From Helicobacter magdeburgensis (lineage in GTDB: Bacteria > Campylobacterota > Campylobacteria > Campylobacterales > Helicobacteraceae): a stretch of DNA of 64,000 nt. The stretch lies in assembly GCF_000765825.2 (NCBI RefSeq), contig NZ_JRPE02000002.1:1-64000 (forward strand), given 5' to 3'. The position numbers were made by a program, and so were the translations under genes. Positions within the stretch are counted from its first letter, which is position 1, and each line of letters opens with the position of its first letter. The notes beneath the pieces are model-generated. The model saw only the letters and a program-made list of their open reading frames with translations, was not told the DNA's origin and did not search any database. Shown one piece after another: positions 40,864-49,211 of this stretch.

Positions 40864-43217
40864 TAGTTCTGCTCCTGCCTGATTTTAATGAGCGTTTTTC
40901 TTCTAAGCTCATTCTTTCTTTTGCAACCCATTTCAAACGCATAAGTTTCGCCCATAAAGATAACCTGATTTTTAGCTCTTGTCATCGCTGTATAAATCAG
41001 CTTTGAATTAAGCATTCCTGCGTGGTTCATTGTCATAGGTATAAATACAACCGAAAACTCTGAACCTTGTGATTTGTGAATGGAAATAGCATAAGCAAGT
41101 GTTATTTCTGAGCTCATAAAATGCTTAATGCTATAAATCGCCGCAAATCCCTCGTTTGGATATTCCACTATGATTTCATCTTCTTCGTTGTCTATGCAAG
41201 TGATAACACCTATTTGCCCATTAAATACACGCCTTTCATCTTCTTCGCCATTAACAATACAGGTGAGGTTTTTATTAACAAGGTGAATAACCTTATCCCC
41301 AACTGCAAAAGTATAATCTTGAGCTTCAAATGAAGGTTTTTTAGGATCTGGAGGATTGAATATTTTTTGGGCTTCTTTGTTGAGGTTCTTTACCCCCAAA
41401 ATACCTTCTTTTTGTGGCGTAATGATTTGGGTGTAAGATAATCTTTCCCACAGCTCTTCGTAATTCTTTGGGGGCTGTGTGCCAAATCTTTCTTCCACAC
41501 GAAGCTTGCCCCTTTCAATACAACGCCTCATATAGTTAAGGATTTGCTCTTGGATATTATCTCTCTCAGCCCTTTTTTCTGTGTCACTCATTCCTTTTAC
41601 TCTCTGCCAGTAATAAGGAATTTCCATCTTGCCAAAGAAAAAGTCTTTATATTCTTTTCCTTTGTAATCAGGGACACGACCTATCCTTACTTCACTTGCA
41701 AGTGTGGTGAGCGCACTGCTTTCATCTTGCCTAAAGATTTTTGTTAATCTAATCTTTTTAGTCAAGTTAAAGTCCAGCGTATCATTAAAGATTTCGCCAC
41801 AGCCGATAGGGTGGAGCTGTGCTGAATCTCCAAGTAAAATAAGATGTGTCTTATGAAAATCTATAGCTTTCAACAAACTATGGAATATAGAAAGATCCAC
41901 CATTGAAGCCTCATCTAGTAAAACTACATTTGCAGGAATAGGGCTCTCCTCGTTCCTTGCAAAGCCTTTTTTGATAATATCATATCCTAAGAGCGTATGT
42001 ATGGTTGAAGATTCATAGCCAGATTGTTTTTTAACTCTAGCGGCGGCTACGCCAGATAGGGCACAGCATACGATATTGTTTCTGCCATATTTCTTTTCAA
42101 ACAAGCCTAATATGGCTTTAGAAACAGAAGTTTTACCTGTTCCAGCAGCCCCTGTAATAGCGATGATTTTATCTCCACTTTGTGCGGAGATAACCGCCTC
42201 TCTTTGCTCTTGGCTTAATGTGATGTTGTGTGTTTTTTCAAACTCAGCAAGGTAGCTTTCTGCTTCTTCTATGGTGCAAATACTTGCCTTTCTATCCTTC
42301 TGAAGCCTAAAAGTTTCAAGGATATATTGCTCCTTGAGAAATGTGTTTTGCAAGAAAAGGCATTCTGTATTTTCATACATTTCTACATGCAGTTTGTTTT
42401 CAGAAATCAAATCGTTTATAGTGTCATCTATAGGCAAATCCAAATATGGATATTCTTTGCACTCTAAGGCTTCTCGTGCAAAAGAATAAAGAAGATTGCG
42501 CTCAACAAATGTATCCCCAGCCCCTTGAACCTTTTCATACATACAATACAGGATTCCAGCTTTGATTCTGGGTATGCCTGCTGGGTTAAAGCCAAGCTTC
42601 AAAGCTACCTCATCGGCTTTTTTAAAGCCAAAGCCTTTGATTTGTGTAAGGATATATGGATTTTCCATAACCTTTTTTACACTTTCTTCCTTAAAAGAAT
42701 CGTAGATTTTTTTAATGGAAGTGTTGCTTATGCCATAGGGTGCGAGCATTCCTGTCAATTCTCTTAAATGTTTTTTACTCGCCCAAGCCTCTACAATATT
42801 GTCGGCTTTCTTTTTTTTGATACCTTTTACATTGAGTAGGGCACTTGGATGATTCTCTATCACACTAACAAGATTCGCCCCAAAACTCTGCATAAGAGCT
42901 TGAGCGTTTTTCTTGCTAATGCCACTTGCAATTCTTGTAAGAAAGTAAAACATTTCGCTCTCTGTATTCTCGTGAATAATAGAATAAGCATTAAATGCAA
43001 ATTGCTCACCATAAGGGGTTTGTTTTGGAGCACCAAAAAAGCAAAATCTATGATTTAAAAAAGCTTTTTCAGAGCTTGTTTCTTGTATGTCATAGTTGCC
43101 TGTTAATGTGATAGACTTGCCATTTTCGTCTTTTGCATTAAGCACCAAAAAACCATTACTACCAGCATATCTTATATGCGTAGGAGTAGCTATGATTCTG
43201 TCAATAGTCGCAGACAT
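40863..43217 (-). CDS. recD2: RecD2/YrrC-like superfamily 1B helicase
   Basis: A 784-residue protein. An N-terminal OB-like region and helix-hairpin-helix repeats (about 95-215, VKGIKKKKADNIV) are followed by helicase motifs: Walker A AITGAAGTGKTS (about 360), Walker B VVLLDEASMVD, motif III LILLGDSAQLHPIG, and C-terminal AYAISIHKSQGSEF and YTAMTRAKNQV. This matches stand-alone RecD2 5'-3' helicases rather than RecBCD RecD. A role in plasmid transfer or repair is likely. Confidence 0.88.
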   Translation of the reverse strand: MSATIDRIIATPTHIRYAGSNGFLVLNAKDENGKSITLTGNYDIQETSSEKAFLNHRFCFFGAPKQTPYGEQFAFNAYSIIHENTESEMFYFLTRIASGISKKNAQALMQSFGANLVSVIENHPSALLNVKGIKKKKADNIVEAWASKKHLRELTGMLAPYGISNTSIKKIYDSFKEESVKKVMENPYILTQIKGFGFKKADEVALKLGFNPAGIPRIKAGILYCMYEKVQGAGDTFVERNLLYSFAREALECKEYPYLDLPIDDTINDLISENKLHVEMYENTECLFLQNTFLKEQYILETFRLQKDRKASICTIEEAESYLAEFEKTHNITLSQEQREAVISAQSGDKIIAITGAAGTGKTSVSKAILGLFEKKYGRNNIVCCALSGVAAARVKKQSGYESSTIHTLLGYDIIKKGFARNEESPIPANVVLLDEASMVDLSIFHSLLKAIDFHKTHLILLGDSAQLHPIGCGEIFNDTLDFNLTKKIRLTKIFRQDESSALTTLASEVRIGRVPDYKGKEYKDFFFGKMEIPYYWQRVKGMSDTEKRAERDNIQEQILNYMRRCIERGKLRVEERFGTQPPKNYEELWERLSYTQIITPQKEGILGVKNLNKEAQKIFNPPDPKKPSFEAQDYTFAVGDKVIHLVNKNLTCIVNGEEDERRVFNGQIGVITCIDNEEDEIIVEYPNEGFAAIYSIKHFMSSEITLAYAISIHKSQGSEFSVVFIPMTMNHAGMLNSKLIYTAMTRAKNQVIFMGETYAFEMGCKRKNELRRKTLIKIRQEQN

Positions 43218-43352
43218 TTTGACACTCCTTATGTTTCAGTATAGCGGTGTTTCAAAAGTGTTTTGAAATATATGCGGACATTTTAGCTTAATTTTTTTTG
43301 AAAAACAAATAAAAAGTTAATGAAAAAAGAAAATTGAATAAAAAATACACAC

Positions 43353-43859
43353 TCAATCCTGCACAACACATTCTTCAATGTTTTGTAGCTCCTTTTCTGT
43401 GCAAAAGCCACTTATATCGGCTCGCACTATAGCTTTTAGCAATGCAACAAGCCTATTCTTTGTTTCTTCGCTAGGCTCTTTGCACTCCATAGTGAAATCA
43501 GAGTTTAGCTCTTGAATCTCTCCTGTAAGCTCATTAGTGAGAACATTGAAGGAGTAACCTTTGTATCTTATGATTGAATTGTCCTCTGAAGTCTCAAATG
43601 GCCCATTGTCTATTGTTTCGTTGTAGAGATCTATGAAATAGCCATCAACAACAATATTCCTCAAATCTACAATCTGGGAAAGAATTTCTGCTTTATTGGA
43701 ATAAGTTTCAGCAAGGCACTCAAGGCAGGTATTGTGGAGGCAACCTAAGTCGTCATAATAGAGCACAAGTCCTTTGTTTTCGCCTGAAGAGATGACTGCA
43801 ATGTTCTCACTCAGTAACAATATATCAGCACCATACTGATCTGTGCCTATCTTTTGCAT
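43353..43859 (-). CDS. Hypothetical acidic protein
   Basis: A 168-residue soluble acidic protein with Cys-rich stretches (LGCLHNTCLECLAETY). AGAAGGT lies close to the ATG. No family recognised. It is the last gene of a long minus-strand run starting near 46.9 kb. Confidence 0.55.
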   Translation of the reverse strand: MQKIGTDQYGADILLLSENIAVISSGENKGLVLYYDDLGCLHNTCLECLAETYSNKAEILSQIVDLRNIVVDGYFIDLYNETIDNGPFETSEDNSIIRYKGYSFNVLTNELTGEIQELNSDFTMECKEPSEETKNRLVALLKAIVRADISGFCTEKELQNIEECVVQD

Positions 43860-43880
43860 ACCTTCTACTTGATATTAAAA

Positions 43881-43973
43881 TCAAGGAAGTATAGAGCCAA
43901 CAACAAAATAGAATGCAAATGCAAGAGCTATAGCAACAATAGACAACAAGGTCTTAACAAGCAACAATCTCAT
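43881..43973 (-). CDS. 30-residue membrane peptide
   Basis: MRLLLVKTLLSIVAIALAFA followed by FYFVVGSILP: almost wholly hydrophobic with one basic end. Its ATG overlaps the preceding stop (ATGA), with AAAGGA upstream. Small hydrophobic peptides of this kind are often membrane regulators or toxins; no evidence here decides. Confidence 0.5.
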   Translation of the reverse strand: MRLLLVKTLLSIVAIALAFAFYFVVGSILP

Positions 43974-44371
43974 TGTTGCATTTCCTTTGCCTTTTCTCTA
44001 TTTTCTAGATTCTTTTGGATTTGACTTTTTTCCGTTCCTTTAGGTTCTGTCAAAAGAAGAGTTTTCTCAATATAGCCAAGATACTTCAAGCAGTCACTTC
44101 CTGCATATTCTGTAATATCACATAGCAAAAAGCCGATTGTAGCCTTATTTTCAAGCTCTTTCATTTGTTGCGGTGTGATTTTTGATTGAAGCGTTTGGAG
44201 ATACTCTTCAGCAGGTTTTTTGTAAAAGCCCATGAACATAGGCAATAATGCTAGAGTTCCCATAATACTGATAAAATAGCTCCCTAACAAAGAATAGAGT
44301 ATGCCAAAGACTATGGCTAAAAATACGCCATAAAGTCCAAACAGACTTGTATCCAAAAAATCAACCGACAT
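43970..44371 (-). CDS. Two-pass membrane protein
   Basis: A 133-residue protein: two hydrophobic segments (about 11-47), then a soluble part with two Cys and a charged tail. AAAGGAG precedes the ATG. No family recognised. The layout recalls family A proteins without clear sequence match. Confidence 0.6.
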   Translation of the reverse strand: MSVDFLDTSLFGLYGVFLAIVFGILYSLLGSYFISIMGTLALLPMFMGFYKKPAEEYLQTLQSKITPQQMKELENKATIGFLLCDITEYAGSDCLKYLGYIEKTLLLTEPKGTEKSQIQKNLENREKAKEMQQ

Positions 44372-44373
44372 TT

Positions 44374-44604
44374 TTATACTCCTTTTTTTGAAATTTTTTT
44401 GATTAATGCGGATAGCTGAGTGCTATCACATTTCACAAACACAAAATCTCCATTATTGAGCTTAATGGCAGACTCGCCATTCAAGATAACATAACTATCA
44501 ATATCTGCAAATGCAAAGAATATTTTATTTGAAGTTTTCACTTCTTTTAGTAGAACTCCTTCGGTTTTTGTCTTTAACTCATAGAGATGTTGTCGCAAAC
44601 TCAT
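44374..44604 (-). CDS. Small hypothetical protein
   Basis: A 76-residue soluble protein (beta-rich, FVFVKCDSTQLSALI). It starts at the TAATG that ends an 18-codon frame, implying coupling. No family recognised. Confidence 0.6.
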   Translation of the reverse strand: MSLRQHLYELKTKTEGVLLKEVKTSNKIFFAFADIDSYVILNGESAIKLNNGDFVFVKCDSTQLSALIKKISKKGV

Positions 44605-44660
44605 TATTTCTTTAAGCCTTGATTTGCTTTTTCTACAAGAGGTTTTTTATTTTTACTCAT
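44604..44660 (-). CDS. 18-codon bridging peptide
   Basis: MSKNKKPLVEKANQGLKK, from an ATG overlapping the upstream stop (ATGA) to a TAA overlapping the next ATG (TAATG). It could exist only to pass ribosomes between genes. Its first codons form a perfect 15-bp inverted repeat with the preceding sequence (44640-44675). Confidence 0.45.
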   Translation of the reverse strand: MSKNKKPLVEKANQGLKK

Positions 44661-44980
44661 AAAAATAAAAAACCTGCTAATGCAAGTAAGCCGCCGCCTA
44701 CTAATGCTGTTGAAGCAGAGTCGGCGATATTTTCTATATTTTGCTTGTTTGCTTGTATAGAATCATAATCCAATCCTAACTCATCAATTCTATTACACAC
44801 CTGCCCTTTTGGCACATAAAAAAAGGCAGATAGCTCATCTATCGTATAGCCTTGCTCTACTAACTCGCTAAATTTATCTTGTGGCATTAATAAACACCTT
44901 GCAAAATAATCCGCTTCTTGTTCTCTTATATCCGCACAAGCGGTGTGTATTGCTGTTGGCTTAAAGCAAGTTAGCTTCAT
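44657..44980 (-). CDS. IrrE/ImmA-like protein lacking the HExxH motif
   Basis: A 107-residue protein. REQEADYFARCLLMPQDKF matches the third-ligand helix of ImmA/IrrE metallopeptidases (E..AdxFA..LLMP), followed by the usual helical part and a C-terminal hydrophobic segment. The N-terminus has no HExxH, so zinc catalysis is not expected: this is a truncated or repurposed family member. Confidence 0.65.
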   Translation of the reverse strand: MKLTCFKPTAIHTACADIREQEADYFARCLLMPQDKFSELVEQGYTIDELSAFFYVPKGQVCNRIDELGLDYDSIQANKQNIENIADSASTALVGGGLLALAGFLFL

Positions 44981-45180
44981 TCTTTATCCTTTAATTCCTT
45001 CTCTAAGCCGTTTAATTTTCTTTCAATTTCAAGTGAAGCAATATCTAAATGTTTTATTATTTCAAGGGATATAAGTTTTGTAAATTCCTTATTATCCTTG
45101 TATTTTTCATTTATATACGCTCCCAGCATATTTGCTGAAGTAAGTTGTAAATCACTTATATACTCATCTAAACAAAACAT
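44977..45180 (-). CDS. Small coiled protein
   Basis: A 67-residue helical protein ending GLEKELKDKE. Its last codons and downstream ribosome site resemble those of the next gene up (EALEKELKDK), a sign of local duplication. No family recognised. Confidence 0.55.
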   Translation of the reverse strand: MFCLDEYISDLQLTSANMLGAYINEKYKDNKEFTKLISLEIIKHLDIASLEIERKLNGLEKELKDKE

Positions 45181-45386
45181 TACTTATCCTTTAATTCCTT
45201 TTCTAAGGCTTCTATCCTATCTTTTAGCTTTATGTATTCTTTACACATTAGAGATTGAAAATTCACAAACTTTTCTAACAACTCTCTATATGTTTGCAGA
45301 CTCTGCTTGTAGGCAATCTTTGACTTCTTATAATCTAAGCTTATCTGCTCCAAGCCTAGCCACTTTCTTATCCTATCTTTAAACAT
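45180..45386 (-). CDS. Small coiled protein
   Basis: A 68-residue basic helical protein (MFKDRIRKWLGLEQ...). AAGGAGCAAACG fixes the start over a longer frame. It ends like the gene at 44977. No family recognised. Confidence 0.55.
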   Translation of the reverse strand: MFKDRIRKWLGLEQISLDYKKSKIAYKQSLQTYRELLEKFVNFQSLMCKEYIKLKDRIEALEKELKDK

Positions 45387-45396
45387 CGTTTGCTCC

Positions 45397-45729
45397 TTAC
45401 TCCACATCGTATCTACTTAAATCTATAAGCTCTTTGCGCCCACCTTTTTGCCTATACACTATAAAATCATCGCCGATGGTGTAGCTTGTTATCACGCCTT
45501 GTTCTATGTCTTCCTGTAATGCCTTTTCTACTTCGCACATAGTAACTTCGTGTCTGTGGCTAGTCTCTAGCAAATCAAATGTGTTTATGGGTATCGGTGG
45601 GGCTTTTTTGCGATTTAGATACACTCTTATAATTACGGCTAGAATCTCATATACTATCTGCCCCATAAAATACAGCCCTATGGTAAAAAGTGCTATGCCT
45701 AAATAATCCCCATAAGTTAATGCGTTCAT
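45397..45729 (-). CDS. Membrane protein
   Basis: A 110-residue protein with one long hydrophobic segment (about 8-38) and a soluble C-terminal domain containing MCEVEKALQEDIEQG and a beta end. AAAGGAG precedes the ATG. No family recognised. Confidence 0.6.
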   Translation of the reverse strand: MNALTYGDYLGIALFTIGLYFMGQIVYEILAVIIRVYLNRKKAPPIPINTFDLLETSHRHEVTMCEVEKALQEDIEQGVITSYTIGDDFIVYRQKGGRKELIDLSRYDVE

Positions 45730-45731
45730 TT

Positions 45732-46070
45732 CTACTCCTTTGTGTCTTGTAAATATTTCTTGTAAGCCTTTATCTCTTTTCTATGCTTGATAAGGTAGAG
45801 ATACAAAATTTTTATCCGCCGCCTACTATCATACTCCAAAGCTGATAGGATTAAAACGATAGGCAAACACACCAAAAAGCACACGCAAGATAATAATTTC
45901 AATACACAATCCTTGACATCAAACAATGGTGAAAAAATCTCCTTTAGATTATTTCTCACACTCACTTTTGGGATAGCTCTGTGGTAATGCTCTATCCTAT
46001 TCTCGCCAAGCTCATCTGTTTCACCTAATGCCTCTGCAAAGTCTTTGATTGTAGAACTTTTTAATCTCAT
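45732..46070 (-). CDS. Membrane protein
   Basis: A 112-residue protein with one hydrophobic segment (about 58-80) between basic regions. The ATG overlaps the YopX stop codon, so translation is coupled. No family recognised. Confidence 0.55.
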   Translation of the reverse strand: MRLKSSTIKDFAEALGETDELGENRIEHYHRAIPKVSVRNNLKEIFSPLFDVKDCVLKLLSCVCFLVCLPIVLILSALEYDSRRRIKILYLYLIKHRKEIKAYKKYLQDTKE

Positions 46071-46561
46071 CACAATAGCCCTGCATTCTCGTGGATATTG
46101 CCTACGACTTCTAATCTAAAGTTAAGGTAAAAAGACATATCAAAAAGACTAAAGTATTTTGTATGTCCTCTCTTTGTTTGGCGTTCTATACAATATCCCC
46201 CTCCCACATTTTTAAAAAATATCTGTGCTAAAAATGTTTTTTTAAGGCATTTTTCTTTGATGTGTTTTGCTAAAACTTCATCTCTATCATCATTATATTT
46301 GCCCCTATTTTTAAAACAAACTATATCCCCCTCGTATAGCTTTGTGCCTTTAATGTCATAAAATCCGCTCCATAGCTCTATCTCACAATCACTAGGACAC
46401 ATAGGTTCGCCATCATAATAAGCGTGCAATTCGCTTTCACTCTCGCCATAATCTTGTTGTGGATTAGAAAAGCCTATGCCTAGCTTCCAATCCCTACTCG
46501 CATAAGTGAGCGTTTCTTCTCCCTTGTCCCATATCCTAAAATCAAAGTCTGCTAGTTTCAT
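46070..46561 (-). CDS. YopX-family protein
   Basis: A 163-residue protein: FRIWDKGEETLTYASRDW at the start, LWSGFYDIKGTKLYEGDIV in the middle and LEVVGNIHENAGLL at the end, a complete YopX layout. Role unknown. AAAGGAG before MKLADFD fixes the start. It is the second YopX gene in the window. Confidence 0.8.
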   Translation of the reverse strand: MKLADFDFRIWDKGEETLTYASRDWKLGIGFSNPQQDYGESESELHAYYDGEPMCPSDCEIELWSGFYDIKGTKLYEGDIVCFKNRGKYNDDRDEVLAKHIKEKCLKKTFLAQIFFKNVGGGYCIERQTKRGHTKYFSLFDMSFYLNFRLEVVGNIHENAGLL

Positions 46562-46575
46562 TTTTTCTCCTTTGC

Positions 46576-46901
46576 CTTTAATCACTACTCACAAACATAA
46601 GTCTGCATACTTTTATCTGCAAAGAATGCCTTATACTCCGTCTCGCCAATACTCATACCATTTATACTGTCTGTGTCTAATGTTGCAATGGGGCTACCAT
46701 TACAATAGATTCTTGTTTTGCCCTGTGGCACGATAAAAGTGAAGCCACCACCACTAATGTCTGTCATATTCTTTGTATGGATCAAGTATAATCCTGTAAG
46801 ATTCCATATCACCGCAACTCCAATAAGTGCGACAACAACACCTAGGACTATTTGTTTTAGCGTTTCCATTTTTTTCTCCTTTAATTTTTGTATGGGCGTA
46901 T
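46576..46901. repeat. 326-bp perfect duplication, copy 2
   Basis: Identical to 26744-27069. Downstream of the break the promoter here is degraded (TATGTAGGG in place of TATTATAGG on the plus strand), so this copy may depend on read-through. Confidence 0.9.
46585..46869 (-). CDS. Small exported/membrane-anchored protein, copy 2
   Basis: A 94-residue protein identical to the one at 26753: hydrophobic N-terminal anchor and a small domain with two Cys. Perfect identity at DNA level implies very recent copying. Confidence 0.65.
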   Translation of the reverse strand: METLKQIVLGVVVALIGVAVIWNLTGLYLIHTKNMTDISGGGFTFIVPQGKTRIYCNGSPIATLDTDSINGMSIGETEYKAFFADKSMQTYVCE

Positions 46902-46939
46902 GTAGGGCGTTTAACGAGATTTTCACCCACCTAAGAGAA

Positions 46940-47073
46940 TCTCACTTCACTTTTTCAAGAATCCTATTGTAATTCTCAATAGCTTCTTGTTTGTTTTTTC
47001 TTGCAAGAGCTTCACTTTCTTTTTCGCGCCTAACTTCCTCTTTTTCTCTTACAAGAAAATTCTCAAATAATTT
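46940..47073. repeat. 134-bp identical gene end, copy 2
   Basis: Matches 25741-25874; covers the 3' end of this family A gene. Confidence 0.85.
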
Positions 47074-47613
47074 GGCACAAATGGGGCTGTTAAAGCCTTT
47101 CTCAAGACAAACATAAAATTCCAAAGGCACACGATTTATACCCATAACTTCTTCTATTTCTCTGCCACCTCCTTGTTTCCTAACCCAATCATTATAGAAT
47201 CCTCCTGCTTTAACTCTAACGCTCTGCTTACTGACTTTTTCTTGCTTAACCAAATCTGCAATGATGCCCCTTTGCTCGTTTGTTATATCTATATTTTTTT
47301 TTGGGTCAATCCAAAAACAAAACACAATCAGACCACTTAATAGACCTCCAAGCATATTAAATGCAAAAAAATTCCATACTTCATCATCAGTCAAGTGCTT
47401 TCTTATCAAAAAGGCAGTAAGTAACCCAAATATTGTGGGTAATACCATAGCAAAAACAAAACAAACAAGATAATGTTCCATCGTAAAAACCACAAAATCT
47501 ACATTCACATCACATTCATAAGAATATGCAAACATTCCAACATAAGCCAAACTTGCTACATAAAACAATGTATTCACAAAAAAACCAAAATTACAAACCT
47601 TTCTAGATTTCAT
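46942..47613 (-). CDS. Membrane protein, family A paralog
   Basis: A 223-residue protein with four hydrophobic segments, NVDFVVFTMEHYLVCF, EFYVCLEKGFNSPICAKLF and the tail ENYNRILEKVK shared exactly with the gene at 25743. An insertion (KQGGGREIEEV) is unique. AAAGGAGCG fixes the start. Confidence 0.65.
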   Translation of the reverse strand: MKSRKVCNFGFFVNTLFYVASLAYVGMFAYSYECDVNVDFVVFTMEHYLVCFVFAMVLPTIFGLLTAFLIRKHLTDDEVWNFFAFNMLGGLLSGLIVFCFWIDPKKNIDITNEQRGIIADLVKQEKVSKQSVRVKAGGFYNDWVRKQGGGREIEEVMGINRVPLEFYVCLEKGFNSPICAKLFENFLVREKEEVRREKESEALARKNKQEAIENYNRILEKVK

Positions 47614-47627
47614 TCTACGCTCCTTTC

Positions 47628-48065
47628 TCAAAGTGTAAATGTTACAGGTGTCTTTTTATTAAGCTTTAGATATTCTTTTAGTTGATTACCCAAGCTTAAT
47701 GTTTCTAACAAAATATTTCTGCGTGGCAAAACATTCTTTTTCCCAATTTCTGTAAGGTCATCACCACTATCCCGATTCTCATTAAAAGAAAATTTATAAT
47801 CTGTATTCATAGATACATCTTTAAAGAATTGATACTTAGCCCATACAGATGATTTCTCATCTTTAAACATACTATGCTTATCGTCCCAGCTATTCTTATT
47901 TTCCCAGAGATTCGTTGTAGCCATTGAAATCCAAGCAGATAGCATTTCTCTCTCTAATGTTCTTTCACTTCTAGGATATTTTTCAATAGCCAAAGTAAGT
48001 AGCTCATCTCTAAGCTCAAATATTTTATTCCAAGTTGTTACAGGTTTCATGTTAATCAAAATCAT
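47628..48065 (-). CDS. Hypothetical protein under a poly-G promoter
   Basis: A 145-residue soluble protein, Trp/Lys-rich (NLWENKNSWDDKHSMF). AAGGAGATGTAAA precedes the ATG. Its promoter region carries a CACAAT -10-like box and a 13-base poly-G run where the -35 should be, so expression may be phase variable. No family recognised. Confidence 0.6.
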   Translation of the reverse strand: MILINMKPVTTWNKIFELRDELLTLAIEKYPRSERTLEREMLSAWISMATTNLWENKNSWDDKHSMFKDEKSSVWAKYQFFKDVSMNTDYKFSFNENRDSGDDLTEIGKKNVLPRRNILLETLSLGNQLKEYLKLNKKTPVTFTL

Positions 48066-48125
48066 TTTACATCTCCTTTATTAATTTGTATGCGTGTATT
48101 GTGAATTACACTCACTTCTATAAGT

Positions 48126-48138
48126 GGGGGGGGGGGGG
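48126..48138. repeat. 13-base poly-G tract
   Basis: Thirteen consecutive G (C on the coding strand) about 60 bases upstream of the gene at 47628, next to its -10-like box. Long poly-G tracts are classic slipped-strand sites in Campylobacter and Helicobacter. Confidence 0.9.
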
Positions 48139-48156
48139 CGATTCACTGTCTTACTC

Positions 48157-48429
48157 CTAAAAATCATTAGCCACTATCAAATTTGCCGCTTTCTCTACCA
48201 TTTTCTCTTTATCGTTATCAAAACAATATCTCTCTACTTCTTTTCCCAAACTAACACGCACAACATTGTCGCTTGTTATTTCTTGAAGGGAACTGCTTTC
48301 AAAAAGCACAATGTAATCTTCCACAATATACATTTCCAAACCGCCCACATTATGGATACGCCTCCAAGCTCCCTTGGCATCTTGTATCCTCTCTTTCACT
48401 TTAGCTTTTACTTCTTCAATTCTACTCAC
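48157..48429 (-). CDS. IHNVGG-family protein (family B)
   Basis: A 90-residue protein, GTG start behind AGGAG. IHNVGGLEMYIVED and the end NLIVANDF relate it to the genes at 19761 and 24040. It is the shortest member. Function unknown. Confidence 0.6.
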   Translation of the reverse strand: MSRIEEVKAKVKERIQDAKGAWRRIHNVGGLEMYIVEDYIVLFESSSLQEITSDNVVRVSLGKEVERYCFDNDKEKMVEKAANLIVANDF

Positions 48430-48461
48430 TTTTGAACTCCTTTGTGTTTTTGTATGGGCGC

Positions 48462-48490
48462 ATTATAGAATATTTAAAGAGTGCTTTCAA
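48462..48490 (-). promoter_or_regulatory. Module-type promoter for the gene at 48157
   Basis: -35 TTGAAA, 17 bases, -10 TATAAT, then GCGCCCATACAAAAACACAAAGGAG. Confidence 0.75.
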
Positions 48491-48547
48491 ATGAGATTCT
48501 AAGAGAAGGACTTCTCTCTTGATAGAACAACTAATATGTTTATTGCT

Positions 48548-48817
48548 TCAAGTTTGTATATATTGCCACATATCATCATGCACAATATTCGCCCATACTA
48601 TCAAAACAACAAAAAGAACAGCCAAAAGAAAATGGATTCTTATAGCTGCACTCAATGTCCTTGCCTTTTTAATGTCTCCATTTCTTTTTGCGAGAATAAG
48701 AAGCACTAAGAAAACGACGCAGGTAGATATAGATACTGCGGTCAAATTAGCCATCAAAAATGAATGTTCTATTACAAAGCGATAAAGATACACTTTTAAG
48801 TTAAATAACAACTCCAT
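48548..48817 (-). CDS. Small membrane protein related to family A
   Basis: An 89-residue protein with two hydrophobic segments; YRFVIEHSFLMANL resembles the family A motif (LFVIEHQTLLS). It lacks the soluble tail. GGAGAGTAGG precedes the ATG, which follows the preceding stop by one base. Confidence 0.55.
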   Translation of the reverse strand: MELLFNLKVYLYRFVIEHSFLMANLTAVSISTCVVFLVLLILAKRNGDIKKARTLSAAIRIHFLLAVLFVVLIVWANIVHDDMWQYIQT

Positions 48818-48818
48818 C

Positions 48819-49043
48819 CTACTCTCCACGATTGTCAAATATTGCTTTGATTAAAGCGGTATATTCCGATTCTTCTTCATATTCAACAAGTGCCATACGC
48901 CCATCTTTCAACATAATGCCCGGTTTTCCTCCTAGAATAACAGGCTTACTTAACTCTTCAAAAAACATAAACTGCTCTTGTTGCGTTTGGCTATCTATGA
49001 AGGTTACTCCTTGTTCTTCTATTCTAAATTTTAATGTTCTCAT
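48819..49043 (-). CDS. Small hypothetical protein
   Basis: A 74-residue soluble beta-rich acidic protein (MRTLKFRIEEQGVTF...). AAAAGGA before this ATG fixes the start; a longer upstream frame has no ribosome site. No family recognised. Confidence 0.55.
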   Translation of the reverse strand: MRTLKFRIEEQGVTFIDSQTQQEQFMFFEELSKPVILGGKPGIMLKDGRMALVEYEEESEYTALIKAIFDNRGE

Positions 49044-49105
49044 TCCTTTTTCCTTTCCTTTTAAATAGGGCGAAATTCTACTTAAAAGGGAATATTTTTG
49101 CAAAT

Positions 49106-49207
49106 TCAAAAGAACAAAGAAAAGATAGAACACAACAGAACAACAAAAACTATGGCTACACAAGTGAATGCCAAAACTTCAAGGCATTTTTCTGTTTTTT
49201 TATTCAT
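49106..49207 (-). CDS. Possible 33-residue membrane peptide
   Basis: MNKKTEKCLEVLAF then a hydrophobic run to the end. The ATG lies four bases after the preceding stop, but there is no clear ribosome site, so expression depends on coupling. Confidence 0.35.
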   Translation of the reverse strand: MNKKTEKCLEVLAFTCVAIVFVVLLCSIFSLFF

Positions 49208-49211
49208 TGAG

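Noticed and set aside
44640-44675. Perfect 15-bp inverted repeat as a rho-independent terminator
   Set aside because: The sequence is A/T only in its core, lies across coupled coding frames and would stop the operon mid-way; more likely a by-product of Lys/Phe codons.
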